Positions 23,312-32,804 of a stretch of 38,094 nt of DNA are shown one piece after another. The translations under genes and the position numbers were made by a program. The notes below the pieces were generated by a model. The model was given only the letters and a program-made list of their open reading frames with translations, had not been told where the DNA came from and made no database searches. Each line of letters begins with the position of its first letter. The first letter of the stretch is position 1. The stretch comes from a bacterium (GTDB lineage: Bacteria > Actinomycetota > Acidimicrobiia > Spongiisociales > ZC4RG35), in assembly GCA_024641285.1 (NCBI GenBank), contig JAHEDH010000016.1, positions 1-38,094 on the forward strand. Reading direction: 5' to 3'.

Positions 23312-25003
23312 CTACGGCAGATGGTCTGAGACGGCGTCGAGGGGGATCTCAATCGTCTCCATCGTCGAGCGGGTGGTGAACTCCGCCAGGCCCGATGCCA
23401 GGCCGCGGGGGCCGATCGTGACCCGATAGGGCACACCGATGAGCTCTGCGTCGGCGAACTTGACGCCCGGGCGCTCATCACGATCGTCCAACAGGACGTC
23501 GTAGCCGGCGTCGGTGAGGTCGGCGTAGAGGCGATCGCCGGCTGCGACCACCGCATCGTCCTGCTGTCGGAGCAGGGTGACGATGACGTGGTACGGGGCG
23601 ACCTCCCAGGGCCAGATGATCCCGGCGTCGTCGTGGCTCGCCTCGACGATCGCCGCCATCGACCGCTCGAGGCCGATGCCATACGATCCCATGATGATCG
23701 GGTGCGACTCGCCGTTCTCGTCCTGGACGATCGCCCCCATCACCTCGGAGTACTTGGTCCCGAGCTTGAAGATGTGCCCGACCTCGATTCCCTTCCACAA
23801 CTCCAGCTCTCCCCCGTCCACGGCGCACGCTTCCCCTGCCGAGACCTCCCGCAGATCCGCCCAGTGGCCAACCGCTATGTCGCGTTCGATGTCGACGTTC
23901 CGGAGATGCCAGTCGTCCTCGTTCGCCCCGGTGACCATGCCCCGCCGGCCTGCCAGGGCCTGGTCGGCGATGATGGGGTGTTCGGTCACGCCGACGGCAC
24001 CGAGGGAGCCGGGCAGCGCACCGAGCTGCTCGCGGATCTCGTCGGCTTGCGCGGGACGGATGTCGATCCCACCGGTCACGTCCTGGAGCTTCTGTTCCTG
24101 CAGCGCGTGATCGCCCCGCATCATCACCAGCGTGAAAGTGCCGTCGATGAGGTAGACGAGCGTCTTGATCTGTCGGTCGGGGGCGGCCACCTCGGGAAAC
24201 CCGTCCGCCAGGCCGGCGATCGTGCGGATGCCGGGAGTGGCGAAGCGCTCGGTGTCGGGCACCATGTCGGGATCGTCGATGACCTCGACTCGCGACGTTG
24301 CGCGCTCGAGATTCGCTCGATAGTCGCAGGTGCCGCACGTGACGATCCAATCTTCGCCGGCATCAGAGCGCACCATGAACTCGATCGAGTCCGAGCCGCC
24401 CATCGCTCCTGATGATGCTTCCACGTCGACGGCATCGACCCCGAAGCGGCCGAAGATCCGTTGATAGGCGGCGTGGTGTCGGTCGAACTGAGCGTCGAGA
24501 CCGTCCTGGGTGAGATCGAGCGAATACGAGTCCTTCATCGTGAACTCACGGACCCTGAGCACACCCGACTTGGGTCGCGGTTCATCGCGGAACTTCGTCT
24601 GGATCTGATACCACAGCTGCGGCAGCTGCTTGTAGCTGGAGATCTCCGAGGCGAGCTGGGCGAACACCTCCTCGTGCGTCATGCCGAGAGCGTTCTCCGA
24701 GCCCTTGCGATCGGTCAATCGGAACATCTCGTCGCCCATGATCTCCCAGCGCCCCGACTTCTTCCACAGCTCGGCGGGGTGCATCGCAGGCAGGTGGAAC
24801 TGCTGTCCGCCGATCCCGTCGATCTCGTCGCGGATGATCCGATCGATTTTCAATCGAACCCGCTGCCCGAGCGGAAGAATCGAGTAGTGGCCCGCCGAGA
24901 GCTGTCGTACAAAGCCAGCGCGCAACAGCAGGCGATGACTCGCCGCCTCGGCATTGGCGGGGTCGTCTCTGAGAGTGGGGATGAAAGCCTGTGACCAGCG
25001 CAT
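23312..25003 (-). CDS. proS: Prolyl-tRNA synthetase, bacterial type with editing domain
   Basis: Charges tRNA-Pro and edits Ala-tRNA-Pro. The protein has 563 residues from ATG 25003 (MRWSQAFIPTLRDDPANAEAASHRLLLRAGF), the family N-terminus. Class II motif 2 is TKFRDEPRPKSGVLRVREFTMKDSYS, and motif 3 is GSYGIGLERSMAAIVEASHDDAGIIWPWEVAP. The INS/YbaK editing domain lies between them (about 225-390). The C-terminal anticodon-binding domain has YDVLLDDRDERPGVKFADAELIGVPYRVTIG. The upstream extension of the frame runs through coaE and is not part of the gene. It is divergent from coaE, with a 14-bp hairpin in the shared region. Confidence 0.96.
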   Translation of the reverse strand: MRWSQAFIPTLRDDPANAEAASHRLLLRAGFVRQLSAGHYSILPLGQRVRLKIDRIIRDEIDGIGGQQFHLPAMHPAELWKKSGRWEIMGDEMFRLTDRKGSENALGMTHEEVFAQLASEISSYKQLPQLWYQIQTKFRDEPRPKSGVLRVREFTMKDSYSLDLTQDGLDAQFDRHHAAYQRIFGRFGVDAVDVEASSGAMGGSDSIEFMVRSDAGEDWIVTCGTCDYRANLERATSRVEVIDDPDMVPDTERFATPGIRTIAGLADGFPEVAAPDRQIKTLVYLIDGTFTLVMMRGDHALQEQKLQDVTGGIDIRPAQADEIREQLGALPGSLGAVGVTEHPIIADQALAGRRGMVTGANEDDWHLRNVDIERDIAVGHWADLREVSAGEACAVDGGELELWKGIEVGHIFKLGTKYSEVMGAIVQDENGESHPIIMGSYGIGLERSMAAIVEASHDDAGIIWPWEVAPYHVIVTLLRQQDDAVVAAGDRLYADLTDAGYDVLLDDRDERPGVKFADAELIGVPYRVTIGPRGLASGLAEFTTRSTMETIEIPLDAVSDHLP

Positions 25004-25011
25004 GCCTCGCA

Positions 25012-25017
25012 ACGCTA
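25012..25017 (-). promoter_or_regulatory. Putative -10 box close to the proS start
   Basis: TAGCGT on the minus strand lies eight bases before ATG 25003. It could drive a leaderless or nearly leaderless transcript. However, the intervening GCGAGG is also a weak ribosome binding site, so both readings are open. Confidence 0.35.
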
Positions 25018-25069
25018 GCCGTGGCGCGCCGTGCCCCACTTCCCAATGTCCGACCGCAACACGCGCTCG

Positions 25070-25099
25070 TGCAGGGGCGAGGCTTGCCTCGCTCCTGCA
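25070..25099. repeat. 14-bp hairpin in the proS/coaE divergent region
   Basis: TGCAGGGGCGAGGC (25070-25083) pairs with GCCTCGCTCCTGCA (25086-25099) with one G-T pair and a very tight loop. It lies 66 bases upstream of proS and 76 bases upstream of coaE. No terminator U-tract follows. It may be a REP-like palindrome or a regulatory hairpin. Confidence 0.6.
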
Positions 25100-25168
25100 G
25101 CTCGGGCCGCGTGGAGCCTTTCGACCCGGACCCGGGGCAGCCTGTACCGACATCACCCGCAGCTGCGG

Positions 25169-25174
25169 TAGCCT
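25169..25174 (+). promoter_or_regulatory. Putative -10 box near the coaE start
   Basis: TAGCCT is the same hexamer found before ettA and fdhD. It ends 1 base before ATG 25176 and 10 bases before ATG 25185, so if it is used, translation would start at 25185. Confidence 0.3.
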
Positions 25175-25175
25175 G

Positions 25176-25775
25176 ATGCATCGAATGGGAAGACGACGCA
25201 ATGTCTGGCTGCTGACGGGGGGAATCGGCAGCGGCAAGAGCACGATACGCAAGATGATGTCCGAGCGCGGTGCGCTCACCATCGACGCCGACCAGGTGGG
25301 CCACCAGGTGCTCGAACCGGGCGGTGCCGCCCACGATGAGGTGGCAGCGCGCTGGCCGGAGGTCGTCTTCGAGGGAATCATCGACCGCAAACGGCTGGCC
25401 GACATCGTGTTCAACGACTCGGCGGAGCTGCATGCGCTCGAGGCGATTTCTCATCCCGCCATCAGCGAAACGCTGAAAGAGTGGGTGAGGGACTCAGATG
25501 CCGAGGTGATCATCGTTGAGATGTCGGTTCCCCGGGACTTCCTCGGCGTCGGTCCGGCCCGCACGATCGTCGCCGACGTCGACATGGCGACCCGGAAGAG
25601 GCGTCTCACCGACAAGGGCATGGCTATCGAAGATGTCAATGCACGCATGGCTGCTCAGCCCGATCGAGACGGCTGGGTCGAGCGGGGCGGATGGGTGATC
25701 TGCACCGATGGCAGCCTCGAAGACGTCGCAGAGCGCGTCGACCGCCTGTGGCCCCAGATCCAGTCGCTCAGCTAG
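25176..25775 (+). CDS. coaE: Dephospho-CoA kinase
   Basis: Last step of coenzyme A synthesis: phosphorylates the 3'-OH of dephospho-CoA with ATP. The protein has 199 residues from ATG 25176; ATG 25185 (MGRRRNVWLLTGG) is equally possible. The P-loop GGIGSGKST (15-23) is followed by DADQVGHQVLEPGGAA, whose Asp is catalytic. DRKRLADIVFNDSAELHALEAISHPAI is the CoA-site region and ATRKRRLTDKGMAIEDVNARMAAQ the lid. All expected blocks are present. It is inserted on the plus strand between proS and ispG, a spot where many actinobacteria have neither this gene nor this orientation. Confidence 0.93.
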   Translation: MHRMGRRRNVWLLTGGIGSGKSTIRKMMSERGALTIDADQVGHQVLEPGGAAHDEVAARWPEVVFEGIIDRKRLADIVFNDSAELHALEAISHPAISETLKEWVRDSDAEVIIVEMSVPRDFLGVGPARTIVADVDMATRKRRLTDKGMAIEDVNARMAAQPDRDGWVERGGWVICTDGSLEDVAERVDRLWPQIQSLS

Positions 25776-25800
25776 GGCCTCCTTCGTCGGCCTCGTTGGC

Positions 25801-25938
25801 TGTTCAAAGTTGACAGTCGACAGTTTCTCGCCGGCGACACATATCCCGGGAGTTCGAGCGGACGCGCCGTGTCGCATGGCGCCGCTCGTGTTCAAGCGAT
25901 GAGGCTCAACAACTGTGAACCGTGAACCGTGAACTCAG
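25801..25938. repeat. Inverted heptad-array element, coaE/ispG gap
   Basis: Left array: TGTTCAA, AGTTGAC, AGTCGAC, AGTTTCT (25801-25828). Right array, opposite orientation: AACTGTG, AACCGTG, AACCGTG, AACTCAG (25911-25938), which contains the ispG stop codon. The 82-base core contains a second inverted pair, GCGACAC and GTGTCGC. The two genes converge here, so a transcript from either side would fold into a long imperfect hairpin. Confidence 0.75.
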
Positions 25939-27140
25939 TTCGAGGTGATCTCCTCGACCTTGGCCTTCTTGGCAGCGGCGTTGTTGGCGTCGCCGCGGAT
26001 CTCGACGAGTTGGATGCGCTCCTTCTCGGCCTCGGCTGCTGCGGAGGCGTCGGCTTTGGCGAGGCGAGCGTCGATGCCTTCCTCGACGAGCGCACGAGCC
26101 TCTTCCAACAGGGCCTCCACCATTTCGTCTTCCGGCACGACCCGGACCACCTGACCCTTGATGAACAGGTGCCCGCGCCCCCTGCCTGCAGCGATGCCGA
26201 TGTCGGCCGAACTCGCCTCACCCGGACCGTTGACGACGCATCCCATCACCGCGACCTGGATCGGGAGGTTCTCCGCCTCCAGTGCGGCCTGGGCGTCGGT
26301 TGCGACCTTGATGACGTCCACCTCGGCTCGACCGCACGACGGGCAGGCGATCAGATCGAGTCCCTTGCGCTCCCGGAGGCCGAGATATTCGAGCAGCTGG
26401 CGGCCGGCCTTGGCCTCTTCGACGGGGTCGGCGGTGAGCGAGAACCGAATCGTGTCGCCGATTCCCTCCATCAGCAACGTTCCGATGCCTGCGACGGACT
26501 TGATCAAACCACCGGGCGGCGGCCCTGCCTCGGTCACCCCGAGGTGAAGCGGATAGTCGACAGTGTCGGAGAGCAATCGATAGGACTCGACCATGAGCGG
26601 CACGTTCGAGTGCTTGACGGAGATCTTGATGTCGTTGAAGTCGACGTCCTGGAGGTACCGGATCTCTTTGAGCGCCGATTCGACGAGCGCCTCTGGTACG
26701 GCATTCCCGTACTTCGCTTCGATGTCCTTGTCCAGCGAGCCGGCATTGACGCCGACTCTGATCGGCAGCCCGCGATCACGCGCCTCGCGTGCCACGGTCT
26801 TGATCTGGTCTTCCTTGCGGATGTTGCCCGGGTTGAGACGGAGTCCCTGCACCCCGGCTTCCATCGCCGCGAGCGCGAGCTTGTACTGGAAATGGATGTC
26901 GGCGATGATCGGAACCGGGCTGCGGGGCACGATCTCGGCGAGTCCCTTGGCTGCATCGACGTCGTTGCAGGTGATGCGGACGATGTCCGCTCCGGCCCCC
27001 GCCAGCGCATAGACCTGGGCGAGGGTTCCGTCGACGTCGGCGGTCTTGGTGGTGGTCATCGACTGCACCGAGATCGGGGCGCCGCCACCGACGGGCACCG
27101 AGCCGACATTGATCCGATTGGTCTGTTTGCGTTCGATCAC
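25935..27140 (-). CDS. ispG: 4-hydroxy-3-methylbut-2-en-1-yl diphosphate synthase (flavodoxin)
   Basis: [4Fe-4S] enzyme of the MEP isoprenoid pathway converting MEcPP to HMBPP. The protein has 401 residues from GTG 27140. The TIM barrel begins VGSVPVGGGAPISVQSMTTT. The cluster ligands are Cys266 and Cys269 (CPSCGR) and Cys301 (MGCVVNGPGE), with Glu308. The last 50 residues (AKADASAAAEAEKERIQLVE to VEEITSN) are an Ala/Glu-rich, probably helical extension. It lies downstream of rseP and dxr in the same order as in other actinobacteria. A 209-base gap with its own -10 box and heptad arrays separates it from rseP. Confidence 0.96.
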   Translation of the reverse strand: MIERKQTNRINVGSVPVGGGAPISVQSMTTTKTADVDGTLAQVYALAGAGADIVRITCNDVDAAKGLAEIVPRSPVPIIADIHFQYKLALAAMEAGVQGLRLNPGNIRKEDQIKTVAREARDRGLPIRVGVNAGSLDKDIEAKYGNAVPEALVESALKEIRYLQDVDFNDIKISVKHSNVPLMVESYRLLSDTVDYPLHLGVTEAGPPPGGLIKSVAGIGTLLMEGIGDTIRFSLTADPVEEAKAGRQLLEYLGLRERKGLDLIACPSCGRAEVDVIKVATDAQAALEAENLPIQVAVMGCVVNGPGEASSADIGIAAGRGRGHLFIKGQVVRVVPEDEMVEALLEEARALVEEGIDARLAKADASAAAEAEKERIQLVEIRGDANNAAAKKAKVEEITSN

Positions 27141-27147
27141 ACCCGCG

Positions 27148-27153
27148 ATGGTA
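27148..27153 (-). promoter_or_regulatory. Putative leaderless -10 box for ispG
   Basis: TACCAT on the minus strand, seven bases before GTG 27140. No Shine-Dalgarno is visible. It would give ispG independent transcription beyond the rseP operon. Confidence 0.4.
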
Positions 27154-27168
27154 GGAACCCCGCGCAGG

Positions 27169-27330
27169 AACCGTGAGTCGTGAAGGAGAGTTCACAGTGC
27201 ACAGTTCACCGTTCACAGTTTCTGGGTGCGTACGGATACACGAGCGGCACCGTGCCGGCTGGGCATCGTCCGCCCGCTACCGGCGCACGATCGCCGAATG
27301 AGAACTGTCGACTGTGAACGGTCAACCGGC
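27169..27330. repeat. Inverted heptad-array element, ispG/rseP gap
   Basis: Left array: AGTTCAC, AGTGCAC, AGTTCAC, CGTTCAC, AGTTTCT (27189-27223), preceded by AACCGTG, AGTCGTG (27169-27182). Right array, inverted: AACTGTC, GACTGTG, AACGGTC, AACCGGC (27303-27330). ACCGTTCACAGT at 27208-27219 is matched perfectly by its reverse complement at 27311-27322. The core is 79 bases. The rseP stop lies 20 bases beyond the right array. Confidence 0.8.
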
Positions 27331-27349
27331 CGACAAAGGAGGCCGGAAG

Positions 27350-28474
27350 CTAGAGATCTATCGGCTGGACGATGTCGAGGATGATCGCGGCGAGGCCGAA
27401 GAGGGAGATGAACGCGATGACGACAACGGCGACGGGGATGAGCTTGCGAACGTCGGCGGTTCGGCCGCTCAGTTTCTCGTAGAGCGCCACGGCGAAATGC
27501 CCGCCGTCGAGCGGGAACAGCGGGAGCCCGTTGATGATCCCGAGGACGACGTTGATGATCGCCAGGATCAGAGCGACGGTCGCGAAGCCCACTTCGTCGG
27601 CCTGCGAGCCGATCTGAACGACCCCGACGAGACTGACCGGGCGGACGTCGTCGTCGACCTGTCCCCCGAAGATCCCGCCGAACAGCTGGCCGAGCGAGTC
27701 GAAGCGGAGCAGGCGGCCGAATGACACGAAACTGAAGCGCACTGCCTCGACGAACTGCGAGCCGGCGTCGACGGTGGCCTCGCCGACCGAGAGCTGCTCG
27801 GTGAGCGGAGCCGGCGAGATGCCGAGGAATCCGCGCTCCTCGCCGTCCACGATCCGTGTCCCGAGCTCACCCGACAGGACCAGTTCCTGGTCTTCGCGCT
27901 GGATCGTGACATCGATCGTCTCACCGGCGCGTGACTCGAGAGCGGCGACGAGGTCATCCCACTCCGGTGTTGGAGCTCCGTCGACGGCGATGATGGTGTC
28001 CGATGGCTCCAATCCGAGCTGGAAGGCGGTGGTCGGCAGACCGTCGGCGTCCTCGAGCACCACGGCCCCAACGGTGGTCGTTTCCACCAGTTGACCGTCG
28101 ACCAGGACCGGCTCTCCCTGTGTCAGCGCCAGGCCGAAGAAGATCAGGTAGGCGATGACGAAGTTCGCCGCCACGCCCGAGAGCACTACGAGCGACTTCG
28201 CCCAGAACGGCTTGGACCGATAGGTCCGGTCCTCGTCCTCGGGGTCGACCTCGTCGATCGAGCTCATCCCGATGACCTTCACGTAGGCGCCGAACGGGAT
28301 CGGTTTGATCCCGTATTCGGTCTCACCGCGCTTGAACGACCAGATCCGGGGCCCGAACCCGAGGAAGAACTCGGTGACCTTCATGCCGGTCGCCTTGGCC
28401 GCGAAGTAATGGCCGGCCTCGTGGGCGACGATGAAGAGCACGAGTGCGATGAAGACGACGAGTCCGCCGGCCAT
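27350..28474 (-). CDS. rseP: RseP/RIP family intramembrane zinc metalloprotease
   Basis: Site-2 protease that cleaves membrane-embedded regulators such as anti-sigma factors. The protein has 374 residues from ATG 28474, with AGGAGAT upstream. HEAGH at 18-22 lies in the first membrane helix. A PDZ domain occupies about 120-215 (GLEPSDTIIAVDGAPTPEWDDLVAALESR). The third zinc ligand is in LPLFPLDGGHFAVALYEKL near residue 320, and a final hydrophobic helix ends the protein. Located between dxr and ispG as in many Gram-positive and actinobacterial genomes. The anti-sigma substrate is not in this window. Confidence 0.94.
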   Translation of the reverse strand: MAGGLVVFIALVLFIVAHEAGHYFAAKATGMKVTEFFLGFGPRIWSFKRGETEYGIKPIPFGAYVKVIGMSSIDEVDPEDEDRTYRSKPFWAKSLVVLSGVAANFVIAYLIFFGLALTQGEPVLVDGQLVETTTVGAVVLEDADGLPTTAFQLGLEPSDTIIAVDGAPTPEWDDLVAALESRAGETIDVTIQREDQELVLSGELGTRIVDGEERGFLGISPAPLTEQLSVGEATVDAGSQFVEAVRFSFVSFGRLLRFDSLGQLFGGIFGGQVDDDVRPVSLVGVVQIGSQADEVGFATVALILAIINVVLGIINGLPLFPLDGGHFAVALYEKLSGRTADVRKLIPVAVVVIAFISLFGLAAIILDIVQPIDL

Positions 28475-28547
28475 GGTCAGAGATCTCCTGGATCAGAGGT
28501 GTCGAACATCAAGGTAGCCCCCGTGGCTGCGTACCGGGACCACGGCG

Positions 28548-29696
28548 TCAGCACGAGCCGGCGATGAGCGATGCTGCGAGCTCGCGTGCGTCCCGGTCGG
28601 CGGCGATCACCTCATCGACGGTGTCCGGCTTCGTGACCGGCACATGCTCGAGGCAGTGTTCGATGATCGTGGGGATCTCGAGAAAGCCCAAACGCTTCTG
28701 CAGGAAGGCGGCGACGGCGATCTCGTCTGCGGCGTTGTACACCGCCGGAGCGGATCCGCCGGCCCTTCCGGCCGCATAGGCGAGCGCCAACGCCCGAAAC
28801 GTCTCGAGATCCGGCTCTTCGAAGGTCAGTGAGAGACCGGCGAGCTCGAAGGGGGTCTCGGTGTGAGCCGCGCGGCCGGGATGGGTGATGGCGTACTCGA
28901 TCGGATGGCGCATCGAGGCCGCTCCCACGTGGGCCAACAAGGTGCCATCGACCAGTCGGATCATCGAATGCACCAGAGATTGAGGATGGACGACGACCTC
29001 GACGTCATCGACATCGACATCGAACAACACCGCGGCTTCGATCACTTCGAGGCCCTTGTTTGCCAGTGTGGCCGAGTCGATGCTGATCCGATCGCCCATC
29101 TTCCAGGTCGGGTGAGCCAAGGCGCGGGCAGGCGTCACATCCTCGAGCTCGGAGCGCGCCGCCCCGCGAAAGGGCCCTCCGCTGGCGGTGAGCACGATGC
29201 GATGGATGTGGTCCCGGGACATCCCACCAACGAGCTGGAAGATGGCCGAGTGTTCGGAATCGACGGGGATGAGTTGGCCGCCACCTCTGACGGCGGCGGC
29301 GGTGACCAGCGAGCCTCCGGCCACCAGGCTCTCCTTGTTCGCCAACGCAAGCCGGTTCCCGGCCTCGAGGGCAGCGACCGAAGCCGAAAGTCCGGCGATG
29401 CCGACGACGCCGTTCACGACGATCGCCGGTGTTCGAGCCAGTTCAGCCATCGCTGCGGAACCGAAGTGCACACGATCGGGCCCGACATCTGAGGCAAACG
29501 CCCGGGCCTCGTCACCCGTGGCACCGGTGACCACGATCGCCGCCTCCGGCCATTCTCCCGCAAGGCGGGCGAGCTCGGCGGATGGTCTTCGCGCAGCGAG
29601 CCCGAGCACGGCCATCTCACGACGTCTTGCAACCTCGAGCGTCTGGGTTCCGATCGAGCCGGTCGCCCCGAGGACGACCAGCGAGTCGAGATTCAC
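28548..29696 (-). CDS. dxr: 1-deoxy-D-xylulose 5-phosphate reductoisomerase
   Basis: NADPH enzyme that makes MEP, the first committed step of the MEP pathway. The protein has 382 residues from GTG 29696, whose GTGA overlaps the cdsA stop. The NADPH-binding motif is GATGSIGTQTLEV (9-21). Substrate and metal region: VNGVVGIAGL, ALANKESLVAGG, PVDSEHSAIFQ and LTASGGPFRG. The conserved MGDRISIDSATLANKGLEVIEA block follows. Complete and unremarkable. Together with ispG, two of the seven MEP pathway steps are encoded here. Confidence 0.97.
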   Translation of the reverse strand: MNLDSLVVLGATGSIGTQTLEVARRREMAVLGLAARRPSAELARLAGEWPEAAIVVTGATGDEARAFASDVGPDRVHFGSAAMAELARTPAIVVNGVVGIAGLSASVAALEAGNRLALANKESLVAGGSLVTAAAVRGGGQLIPVDSEHSAIFQLVGGMSRDHIHRIVLTASGGPFRGAARSELEDVTPARALAHPTWKMGDRISIDSATLANKGLEVIEAAVLFDVDVDDVEVVVHPQSLVHSMIRLVDGTLLAHVGAASMRHPIEYAITHPGRAAHTETPFELAGLSLTFEEPDLETFRALALAYAAGRAGGSAPAVYNAADEIAVAAFLQKRLGFLEIPTIIEHCLEHVPVTKPDTVDEVIAADRDARELAASLIAGSC

Positions 29697-30844
29697 AGGT
29701 AATCCAGCAGATCGAACAGGAAGTAGGCGAACGGCGCCACGAACAGCAGCGCATCGATACGATCCAGGATTCCGCCGTGGCCCGGCATGATGGACCCCAT
29801 GTCCTTCACACCGATCGAGCGCTTCACCACGGACTCGGCGGCATCGCCGAGCGGCGCGAGGATGCAGATCCCGAAGGCAAAGATCGCCGCATGCCCGACG
29901 GAGAGAGGGTCGAAGAAGGGAAAGGTCGACAGCACGGTGAGCAGCGCCGTCGTTGACAGCACACCGCCGATCAGCCCCTCGACGGTCTTGTTCGGTGATA
30001 CCGACGGGGCGAGTTGGCGTTTCCCGAAGGTCTTGCCGATGAAGTACGCGCCGATGTCGAATCCGGCCGTCCCCAGCACCGTGAGGAGGATGACGGGCAC
30101 CGCGAACTCGCTCCGGCCGATGGCCACGGCGAATCCGAGCAGCGAGATCCAGACGAGACCCATGATGGTCACACCGGCGTTGTCGAGCGGGTTGCGGCGC
30201 TGTGCCATGCTGAAGAAGAAGGCGATCGCGCCGATGGTCACGACCACCCAGCCGTACAGACCGGTGATGCCGTAGGCATCTGCCGCGATGGCACCGCCGA
30301 TCACACCGATCAACCCGAACAGCGCCAGTGGGTTGTAGCCGACGGTTCTCACCGATGCGTAGAACTCACCGAGGGACACGACCATCGCAACGAGCACGAA
30401 TCCGGTGAACCATGCTCCGCCCAGCACCAGCGTGCCGACGAACACCGCAGCGAGGACGATCGCCGACACGACGCGGATCGTCAGATCGGTGGTTCGTCGC
30501 TGCTCGTCGGTTTCGACGTCCTCTTCGGAGAGACCCCGTTCGCCGGTGACGTCCTCGAACCCGATCAGCCCGGTGCCGACTCCTGGGATGGCCGCTGCGA
30601 CGGCCTGCCTGGGGAACTCCTGTGTGTCGGCCTGCGCGACCGACTCCGCCAGGCCCCGATACTCCTGGGTCGTGGCGCTGAGATAATCCTCATCGGTGAA
30701 GTCGTCGAGAACGGTCGGGCCCGATTCGAGCGCCGACAGGCTGTGCTCGACATCCTCTTCGCTCGGGAGCTCGACCGCCCCTTCCCCGTCGTCCGCCTCC
30801 CACGGGCGTGCGACCGGTTTGTCCGAGCCGGACTCGTCGCTCAC
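29693..30844 (-). CDS. cdsA: Phosphatidate cytidylyltransferase
   Basis: Integral membrane enzyme making CDP-diacylglycerol, precursor of all phospholipids. The protein has 383 residues from GTG 30844, with GGAGG upstream. The first 140 residues are an acidic cytosolic extension (EADDGEGAVELPSEEDVEHSLSALE) not present in short homologues. About seven hydrophobic segments follow. The CTP transferase signature near the end reads SVSPNKTVEGLIGG, then LAPLGDAAESVVKRSIGVKDMGSIMPGHGGILDRIDALLF. It begins 1 base after the frr stop and overlaps dxr by 4. Confidence 0.95.
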   Translation of the reverse strand: MSDESGSDKPVARPWEADDGEGAVELPSEEDVEHSLSALESGPTVLDDFTDEDYLSATTQEYRGLAESVAQADTQEFPRQAVAAAIPGVGTGLIGFEDVTGERGLSEEDVETDEQRRTTDLTIRVVSAIVLAAVFVGTLVLGGAWFTGFVLVAMVVSLGEFYASVRTVGYNPLALFGLIGVIGGAIAADAYGITGLYGWVVVTIGAIAFFFSMAQRRNPLDNAGVTIMGLVWISLLGFAVAIGRSEFAVPVILLTVLGTAGFDIGAYFIGKTFGKRQLAPSVSPNKTVEGLIGGVLSTTALLTVLSTFPFFDPLSVGHAAIFAFGICILAPLGDAAESVVKRSIGVKDMGSIMPGHGGILDRIDALLFVAPFAYFLFDLLDYL

Positions 30845-30845
30845 C

Positions 30846-31397
30846 TCAGACCTCCATCAATTCTGCTTCCTTGGTACCGAGCAGCTCGTCGATGCGGTCG
30901 GTGTGGTGATCGGTGATCTCCTGCAGTTCCTTCTCCGCCCGGCGGATGTCGTCGTCGGAGATCTCACCGTGGAGCTCTTCGAGATCCGACTTCGTGGACC
31001 GGCGGATGTTCCGAACCGCGATCTTTCCGTCTTCTGCCATCGAGTGCACGAGTTTGGTCAGCTCCTTGCGACGCTCCTCGGTGAGGGTCGGGAAGGCGAT
31101 ACGGACGAGGTTGCCGTCGTTGGAGGGGTTGAGACCCAGATCGGAGCTCCGGATGGCGTTCTCGATGGCACCGATGGTGCTCTTGTCGAACGGCTGCACG
31201 ACCAGGAGCCGAGGTTCAGGGACCGACATCGTGGCGAGCTGCTGGAGCGGCGTGGGGGTTCCGTAGTACTCGACGACCACCCGGTTGAGGATCTGGGGGT
31301 TGGCGCGACCGGTGCGAACCGTCGTGAAGTCCGACGCGACCTTGTCGACCGCCTGGTCCATCCGATGCTTCGCGTCGTCGAGAAATTCTTCAATCAT
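30846..31397 (-). CDS. frr: Ribosome recycling factor
   Basis: With EF-G, splits post-termination ribosomes. The protein has 183 residues from ATG 31397, with GAGGAG four bases upstream; the frame upstream to 31463 is not RRF. Signature blocks: DFTTVRTGRANPQILNRVVVEYYGTPTPLQQLATMSVPEPRLLVVQPFD, then NDGNLVRIAFPTLTEERRKELTKLVHSMAEDGKIAVRNIRR. Standard length. A 10-bp hairpin separates it from pyrH. Confidence 0.97.
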   Translation of the reverse strand: MIEEFLDDAKHRMDQAVDKVASDFTTVRTGRANPQILNRVVVEYYGTPTPLQQLATMSVPEPRLLVVQPFDKSTIGAIENAIRSSDLGLNPSNDGNLVRIAFPTLTEERRKELTKLVHSMAEDGKIAVRNIRRSTKSDLEELHGEISDDDIRRAEKELQEITDHHTDRIDELLGTKEAELMEV

Positions 31398-31412
31398 GTC
31401 GCTCCTCACTGT

Positions 31413-31434
31413 CGACGACGGTGAACCGTCGTCG
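31413..31434 (-). terminator. Hairpin between pyrH and frr
   Basis: CGACGACGGT (31413-31422) pairs perfectly with ACCGTCGTCG (31425-31434) around a 2-base loop (effectively nine pairs and a TGAA tetraloop). It begins 3 bases beyond the pyrH stop and ends 15 bases before the frr ATG. Lacking a U-tract, it is more likely a processing or stability element than a strong terminator. Confidence 0.55.
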
Positions 31435-31437
31435 GGC

Positions 31438-32803
<1,366 letters not shown>

Positions 32804-32804
32804 C

